The notes under the pieces were generated by a model that made no database searches, had not been told where the DNA came from, and saw only the letters and a list, made by a program, of their open reading frames with translations. Source: Victivallales bacterium (GTDB lineage Bacteria; Verrucomicrobiota; Lentisphaeria; Oligosphaerales; Oligosphaeraceae). Taken from it: 9,169 bases of DNA. The translations under genes were made by a program, and so were the position numbers. The stretch is taken from positions 1 to 9,169 of the forward strand of contig JAFRLP010000154.1 of the NCBI GenBank assembly GCA_017431185.1, read 5' to 3'. Positions 5,332 to 9,169 of the stretch are shown in pieces. The first letter of the stretch is position 1; the number at the start of each line of letters is the position of its first letter.

Positions 5332-6621
5332 ATGGATTGTAATCGGTTTTTCCAGGGGGAGCAATACGTCGGCGGAAGCTATAATCCGGAAATATTCGGC
5401 ACAACCGCACCAGACGAGTGGACAAAGAGACGTTACCGCTTCACCGCCCCTGAAAAGGGCATCAGCACATTCGTCGGATTATTTATTCTGCAGGAAGACG
5501 ACAAAACGCGGGTCAAGGAAGCAGTGTGGGACGATTTGACGGTCATTCCGGCATCCGAACGAAGTGCCGTGCTTTATCCGACAGGATTCCGGAACATGCA
5601 GACGGATGAGATGGGAACCGTTTCTGTAGGGTCGGCTCTGTTCGGTGAACTGAATCAGTGTCGGGAACATCTGCGACTGCTGCTTGATGTCGGCGGAGAA
5701 AGAAAACTTCTTTCCGCCGACCAAAACGGGATATATTCTGCGCAGTTCGGAAAAATTCCGGAGGGTCGAATCAAGGTCAAATCATGGTTGCTGGACACAT
5801 GTCGAAAAACGATTGAGGCAAAACATGAATTCCACTGTTTTCATACAAACGACCTCAACACGATTCGCGGTTCGGTCTGGCTCGACCAGCACGGCAGAAC
5901 CATTATGGATGGAAAACCAAGGCTACCCGTTGGTATCTACACCATGGACCTTACCGAAAAAGATTTGGAAATCCTCTCCGAATGCGGGTTCGACTTCATC
6001 ATTCCATACACTCTTACGCTCAATTACCGTCCTGTCGGTTCGCAAGGCAAAAATACCTACAACCGCATACTGGGGGCGTTGGACGTATGCCGGAAATACA
6101 ATCTCCGGGTCGCTTTGCCACTACTGAACGAGCAGGCTGGATTTGAAGGAAACCCAGACAGGGAATCGATTTACAGGAAAATGATCGAGACGGTTCGCTG
6201 TCATCCAAGCCTGCTTTGTTACTTTACCGCCGATGAAGTAACTTTGGAAAAACATGCGAGAAAACAACGCAGACGCGAGCAGATTGCAGAACTGGATCCG
6301 TTCCATCCGGTTTTTGTGAACGATTATGTACCCGATCGGTTTGCCCAGCAGCGCCGAATCTGCGATGTCTTCGGATATGACATTTACCCGATTACCGAAA
6401 GTAAAAACACGAGTCTGGCAGCATCCAGCGCCGAACTGGACCATTGGAGAAAACTGCCGCCGTTCCCCCTCTGGTTCATTCCCCAGGCATGGCAGGGCTG
6501 GCTGACTCATCGACAAATGCTGGCCCATGCGCTTTCCGGCGTCGTGTTCGGAGCAAAGGGTTTTGCCTTGTATTCCTACAATACCAACACCAACAAGAAT
6601 CCGGAAATCACCGAGAAATAA
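5332..6621 (+). CDS. Glycoside-hydrolase-like TIM-barrel protein, apparently truncated at both ends
   Basis: A 429-residue frame in three parts. Residues 1-75 look like the second half of a carbohydrate-binding beta-sandwich (GGSYNPEIFGTTAPDEW...VWDDLTVIP). Residues ~76-175 are a second beta-sandwich. From ~195 an (alpha/beta)8 barrel like those of GH-A clan enzymes begins (LPVGIYTMD, CGFDFIIPYTLTLNY, HPSLLCYFTADEV, LDPFHPVFVND, FGYDIYPI, LWFIPQAWQGW, GAKGFALYSYNT). Glu302 in TADEV is a candidate acid residue. Relatives start with a signal peptide and a whole binding domain, and continue past the YSY strand into a final helix; here the frame begins mid-domain and stops at NPEITEK. So it is either a pseudogene or frameshifted. 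A stop lies at 5311 in frame upstream. In the neighbouring frame, 5264-5350 is open, and one extra T in the T5 run at 5347-5351 would join it as SWIVIGFFQGEQY. No Shine-Dalgarno is visible. GC is lower than in the flanking genes. The sugar substrate is unknown. Confidence 0.6.
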   Translation: MDCNRFFQGEQYVGGSYNPEIFGTTAPDEWTKRRYRFTAPEKGISTFVGLFILQEDDKTRVKEAVWDDLTVIPASERSAVLYPTGFRNMQTDEMGTVSVGSALFGELNQCREHLRLLLDVGGERKLLSADQNGIYSAQFGKIPEGRIKVKSWLLDTCRKTIEAKHEFHCFHTNDLNTIRGSVWLDQHGRTIMDGKPRLPVGIYTMDLTEKDLEILSECGFDFIIPYTLTLNYRPVGSQGKNTYNRILGALDVCRKYNLRVALPLLNEQAGFEGNPDRESIYRKMIETVRCHPSLLCYFTADEVTLEKHARKQRRREQIAELDPFHPVFVNDYVPDRFAQQRRICDVFGYDIYPITESKNTSLAASSAELDHWRKLPPFPLWFIPQAWQGWLTHRQMLAHALSGVVFGAKGFALYSYNTNTNKNPEITEK

Positions 6622-6658
6622 GTTCAAGTTTTGCTGTTTTTTGCGGTACGCAACTTGT

Positions 6659-6707
6659 AGAAGGGCGCTTTATTGAGTAAATTAAAGGGATGCGTATAGG
6701 CCCTTCT
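6659..6707. repeat. 8-bp inverted repeat after the hydrolase
   Basis: AGAAGGGC (6659-6666) and GCCCTTCT (6700-6707) are perfect arms around 33 AT-rich bases, within which CTTTA (6668-6672) and TAAAG (6683-6687) can also pair. It begins 38 bases past the hydrolase stop. A T-run lies upstream (6637-6642) but not after the stem, so I do not call a terminator. Confidence 0.35.
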
Positions 6708-6716
6708 GACGAATGG

Positions 6717-6764
6717 GCAAAGGCGTTGGCGGCGGATTGGGGATTTTTCCTTTGCTCCGCCGCC
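6717..6764 (+). promoter_or_regulatory. Two alternative stem-loops in the permease-kinase leader
   Basis: GCAAAGG (6717-6723) pairs with CCTTTGC (6749-6755), and GGCGGCGGA (6728-6736) pairs with TCCGCCGCC (6756-6764). The arms interleave (A, B, A', B') and A' and B' are adjacent with no linker, so both stems can hardly form fully in one RNA; they look like alternatives. The GC-rich 9-bp stem should win by stability. This stretch lies just before the probable start of the permease-kinase gene and could be an attenuator-like switch or a transcript-end hairpin of the hydrolase. If translation starts at the ATG at 6713 the stretch would be coding instead, but those residues are unlike the family. 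Confidence 0.35.
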
Positions 6765-6782
6765 TTCCGATTTCAGGGAAAT

Positions 6783-6812
6783 ATGAACAAACCATGTGCG
6801 AAGATACGATGA
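6783..6812 (+). CDS. Possible 9-codon leader peptide
   Basis: ATG at 6783 opens the nine-residue frame MNKPCAKIR, whose TGA (6810-6812) overlaps the ATG at 6809 of the permease-kinase as ATGA. AGGGA (6775-6779) lies just upstream, closer than usual for a Shine-Dalgarno. The overlap is the classic form for translational coupling, but a frame this short can arise by chance. Confidence 0.2.
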   Translation: MNKPCAKIR

Positions 6813-9163
6813 CCGTGAAGAAGCCGGATACGGTTTCCGTCGAACAAGATGCTCCACGCCTCACAGCCTATGTGTCGCCCCTGGAGGCCCTGGCCCTCTC
6901 CTTCGGCTATGCCATTGGCTGGGGGGCGTTTGTCCTGCCCGGCACCATGTTCCTGCCCAACGCGGGGCCTGCCGGAACCATCCTAGGGATTCTCATCGGC
7001 ACGGTGGCCATGCTGGTGCTGGCATTCAACTACCATCGGATGACCGTGCGCATGAAAGGGCCGGGCGGGGCATACGGGTTCGTCTCCTCCGTCTTCGGAG
7101 AAGACCACGGCTTCCTGGTGGCCTGGTTCCTCTTCCTCGCCTACGTGACCGTCCTGTGGGCCAACGCGACGGCCCTTGTCCTGCTGGTGCGCTACCTTTT
7201 CGGCAATGCGTTCCAATTCGGCTTCCACTACAGCGTCCTCGGCTTTGACGTGTACATGGGGGAGGTGCTGCTCAGCCTCGGCTCAATAACCCTTTGCGGC
7301 CTCGTGTGCATTTTGGGCAGGCGTCTCGCCATCCGGCTTCACACGCTGCTGGCGCTCGTCCTTTTCACGGGGGTCGCGGTCTGCTTCGTGGCCGCGCTGC
7401 ACAGGCACCAGGGCGGTCTGGCCGCCCTGGCTCCCGCATTCACGAAAGAGGGGCATCCCGCAATCCAGGTGCTCCGCATTCTTGCCATGGTTCCCTGGGC
7501 ATTCGTGGGATTCGAGGCGGTCGTCCACTCCTCCGCTGAATTCCGGTTCCCCGTCAGACGCACGTTCCCGCTGCTGGCTGCGGCGGTCGTCGGCGCCGCG
7601 CTCATCTACATTCTCCTCGTGCTCCTGCCAATCATGGCCCTGCCAGAAGGATACGCGGCCTGGACGGACTACATCGGCGCGCTGCCGGGCCTGGAGGGAA
7701 TACGCGCCATGCCAGTGTTCGCGGCTGCCAAGAGGGCGCTTGGCACGGCGGGCGTGGCCCTCATCGGCGGCTCCATGCTCTCCGCGCAGCTCACCGCGCT
7801 TTTCGCCACGTACATCGCCGTCAGCCGCCTCATGTGCGCCCTCGCCGACAACCGAATGCTCCCACGCTGGTTCGGGAAATGCAATCGGGACGGCACCCCC
7901 GTGAACGCCATTCTCTTCGTGATGCTCATCTCCGTCCCGATGCCCTTCCTGGGCCGCACGGTGATTGGCTGGCCGGTGGACGTGTCGAACCTGGGCGCGG
8001 CCATCGCGTATGGCTACACCTCAGCCACCGCCTTCGCCGTGGCCAGGCAGGAGAAGGGTTGCAGAGGCCTGGCGTCAAAGGCGGCGGGCGTCTTTGGAGT
8101 CGCGATGTCCATTGTGTTCTGTGTGCTTATGCTGGTGCCGAACTACCTTTCGGGCAGTTCATTTTCCAGCGAGTCGTACCTGCTCCTCTCCCTCTGGTGC
8201 ATCATCGGCTTCCTGCTGTACAGGCACGTGTTCCAGATGGAGACGCGGAACAGCCTCGCCCACTCCACTGTCGTGTGGACTGCCGTGCTCATCGTGATTT
8301 TCTTCTCCTCGCTGATGTGGTTCCGGCTGGCGGTGTGCAATTCGGCAGACCAGGCATTCGGCGACTTCGTAGGCAAGGTCGTCACATCGGCGGACTACAA
8401 GGAGAGCCTGAAGCACGTGAAGTCCGACATGCTCTTCAAGTCGGCGGGGGAACTATGCCTTCTGCTCTTCTCGCTTCTGGTCATGCTCAACCTGTTCTCG
8501 CTTCTCCGCGAGCGTGAGAAGAACCTGATCGTCGAGAAGCTCCAGGCGGAGAAAAGCGCCAATAAGTCGAAAAGCTATTTCTTCTCGACCATAAGCCATG
8601 ACATCCGCACGCCCCTGAACGCCATCATCGGCTTCTCCCAGATGCTCAAGATGGGGTTCAAGACCGAAGGGGAACGCGAACAGGCCCTCGACTCCATACT
8701 CCTGAGCGGCAAGGCCCTGCTTCGACTCATCAACGACGTGCTTGACTTCTCGAAACTCAAGGACGGACGCCTGGCGATTGTCCCCCAACCGACGGACTGC
8801 ACCGCGCTGCAGCGCGAAATCGTGGACGCCATCCGAACCTCGGCCAACAAGCCGGCTCTTGATTTCCGCAACAAGGCGGAGCACGTGCCGCCCGTGATGG
8901 TTGACCCGCAGCGCATACGCCAGATACTGTTCCATCTGGTGGGCAACGCCGCGAAGTTCACCGAGACGGGGTTCGTGGAGTCACGGGTGTCGTTCAACAA
9001 GGCGGAAGGCACGGACTGCGGCACATTGAAGTTCGAGGTCGAGGACACGGGCTGCGGCATCGGCGAGGTGTTGATACTTCTAATAATTGGGGTAAAGTTT
9101 CTACTTTCACTTTCAATATTACTGATAGTATTAATGTTAATGATAAAATCAACTCTACATTGA
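6809..9163 (+). CDS. APC-family permease fused to a sensor histidine kinase, 3'-interrupted
   Basis: Residue numbers count from the ATG at 6713, the furthest upstream start. Residues ~50-505 are an amino acid-polyamine-organocation (APC) permease of about 12 membrane segments; FGYAIGWGAFVLPGTMF in segment 1 carries the glycine-rich substrate loop, and KGPGGAYGFV follows segment 2. Two more segments (~515-541, ~575-600) enclose a loop of about 33 residues. A short coiled-coil-like linker (REREKNLIVEKLQAEKSAN) leads to the kinase: H-box FFSTISHDIRTPLNAIIGF with His629, N-box HLVGNAAKFT with Asn745 kept and the usual first Asn replaced by His741, and G1 box EDTGCGIG at 777-784. The F and G2 boxes are missing because the sequence turns AT-rich at about 9067; the final ~31 residues are spurious. 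The design recalls CbrA (SSS transporter plus kinase) with an APC module, so it probably senses or imports an amino acid or amine and signals to an unseen response regulator. I prefer the ATG at 6809 (GAAG upstream); 6794 is also possible. Confidence 0.8.
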   Translation: MTVKKPDTVSVEQDAPRLTAYVSPLEALALSFGYAIGWGAFVLPGTMFLPNAGPAGTILGILIGTVAMLVLAFNYHRMTVRMKGPGGAYGFVSSVFGEDHGFLVAWFLFLAYVTVLWANATALVLLVRYLFGNAFQFGFHYSVLGFDVYMGEVLLSLGSITLCGLVCILGRRLAIRLHTLLALVLFTGVAVCFVAALHRHQGGLAALAPAFTKEGHPAIQVLRILAMVPWAFVGFEAVVHSSAEFRFPVRRTFPLLAAAVVGAALIYILLVLLPIMALPEGYAAWTDYIGALPGLEGIRAMPVFAAAKRALGTAGVALIGGSMLSAQLTALFATYIAVSRLMCALADNRMLPRWFGKCNRDGTPVNAILFVMLISVPMPFLGRTVIGWPVDVSNLGAAIAYGYTSATAFAVARQEKGCRGLASKAAGVFGVAMSIVFCVLMLVPNYLSGSSFSSESYLLLSLWCIIGFLLYRHVFQMETRNSLAHSTVVWTAVLIVIFFSSLMWFRLAVCNSADQAFGDFVGKVVTSADYKESLKHVKSDMLFKSAGELCLLLFSLLVMLNLFSLLREREKNLIVEKLQAEKSANKSKSYFFSTISHDIRTPLNAIIGFSQMLKMGFKTEGEREQALDSILLSGKALLRLINDVLDFSKLKDGRLAIVPQPTDCTALQREIVDAIRTSANKPALDFRNKAEHVPPVMVDPQRIRQILFHLVGNAAKFTETGFVESRVSFNKAEGTDCGTLKFEVEDTGCGIGEVLILLIIGVKFLLSLSILLIVLMLMIKSTLH

Positions 9164-9169
9164 TTCAAG
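9067..9169. other. AT-rich foreign tail, probable chimeric contig end
   Basis: From about 9067 the composition changes abruptly: I count 25 G/C in the 99 bases 9071-9169, against 39 in the 60 bases 9001-9060. The kinase frame continues by chance as a hydrophobic, family-unlike peptide to a TGA at 9161-9163. The break falls just after the G1 box, where the conserved F and G2 boxes should follow. The position, within about 100 bases of the contig end, is typical of a misjoin in short-read assembly, though a real insertion cannot be excluded. Confidence 0.75.
9070..9169 (+). CDS. Partial coding fragment in the AT-rich tail
   Basis: The frame starting at 9070 is open to the end of the window (33 codons) and gives a well-composed soluble peptide that includes DTSNNWGKVSTFTFNITDS. 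The W...F.F.I.D spacing and AT-rich codons resemble Bacteroidota lipoproteins such as GldH (gliding motility), but the fragment is short and I cannot confirm the family. Both ends are missing: the left at the junction, the right at the window edge. Confidence 0.3.

Noticed and set aside
6717..6764. H-type pseudoknot
   Set aside because: The arms have pseudoknot order, but with zero bases between the third and fourth arms and only four between the first two the strands could not cross the helices; alternative hairpins are more plausible.
8453..9168. Minus-strand frames opposite the kinase domain
   Set aside because: The plus strand carries the H, N and G1 boxes; the antisense peptides have no recognisable domain.
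1..9169. CRISPR arrays, tRNA or rRNA genes, IS elements
   Set aside because: I found no regularly spaced repeats, no cloverleaf or conserved rRNA segments, and no transposase motifs on either strand.

Overview
This window looks like one complete short metagenomic contig, mostly from a fairly GC-rich Gram-negative bacterium of the PVC type. My best guess is a Lentisphaerota/Victivallales gut lineage. That rests on the mix of genes: a short alkaline-ceramidase-like metalloenzyme, an FAD_oxidored-family dehydrogenase, an SDR, a sugar-hydrolase-like TIM barrel and a permease-histidine kinase fusion. It is an inference from gene content, with no rRNA or marker gene to confirm it.

Layout. Positions 1-75 hold two inverted repeats behind a minus-strand gene. 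Positions 76-1260 (minus) are the C-terminal two thirds of a DUF234-type AAA+ ATPase whose Walker region is gone. Positions 1257-2519 (minus) encode an FAD-dependent oxidoreductase and 2527-3249 (minus) a classical SDR; the two form a tight operon read leftwards. A 468-bp divergent intergenic region (3250-3717) carries two clear palindromes. Positions 3718-5025 (plus) encode a neutral/alkaline-ceramidase-like hydrolase with its zinc ligands recognisable. Positions 5026-5331 hold no convincing gene but several inverted repeats, including a perfect 15-bp one. Positions 5332-6621 (plus) are a glycoside-hydrolase-like protein that appears cut at both ends. Positions 6622-6808 hold more stem-loops. 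From about 6809 a long gene encodes an APC-family permease fused to a histidine kinase; it runs to about 9066.

The last ~100 bases (from about 9067) drop from about 65% to 25% GC and interrupt the kinase just after its G1 box. In another frame they read as a Bacteroidota-like peptide. I read this as a chimeric contig end, so the kinase C-terminus is missing and the ORF's last ~31 residues are spurious.

How the genes may work together: the SDR/FAD-oxidoreductase pair and the ceramidase-like hydrolase diverge from one control region with a palindrome between them, which suggests a small catabolic regulon (hydrolysis of an amide or ester-like substrate plus redox steps). The permease-kinase resembles in architecture the CbrA-type transporter-sensors and probably reports an amino acid or amine outside the cell or in transit. 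The most unusual item is this fusion. I see no phage, CRISPR array, IS element or defence system.
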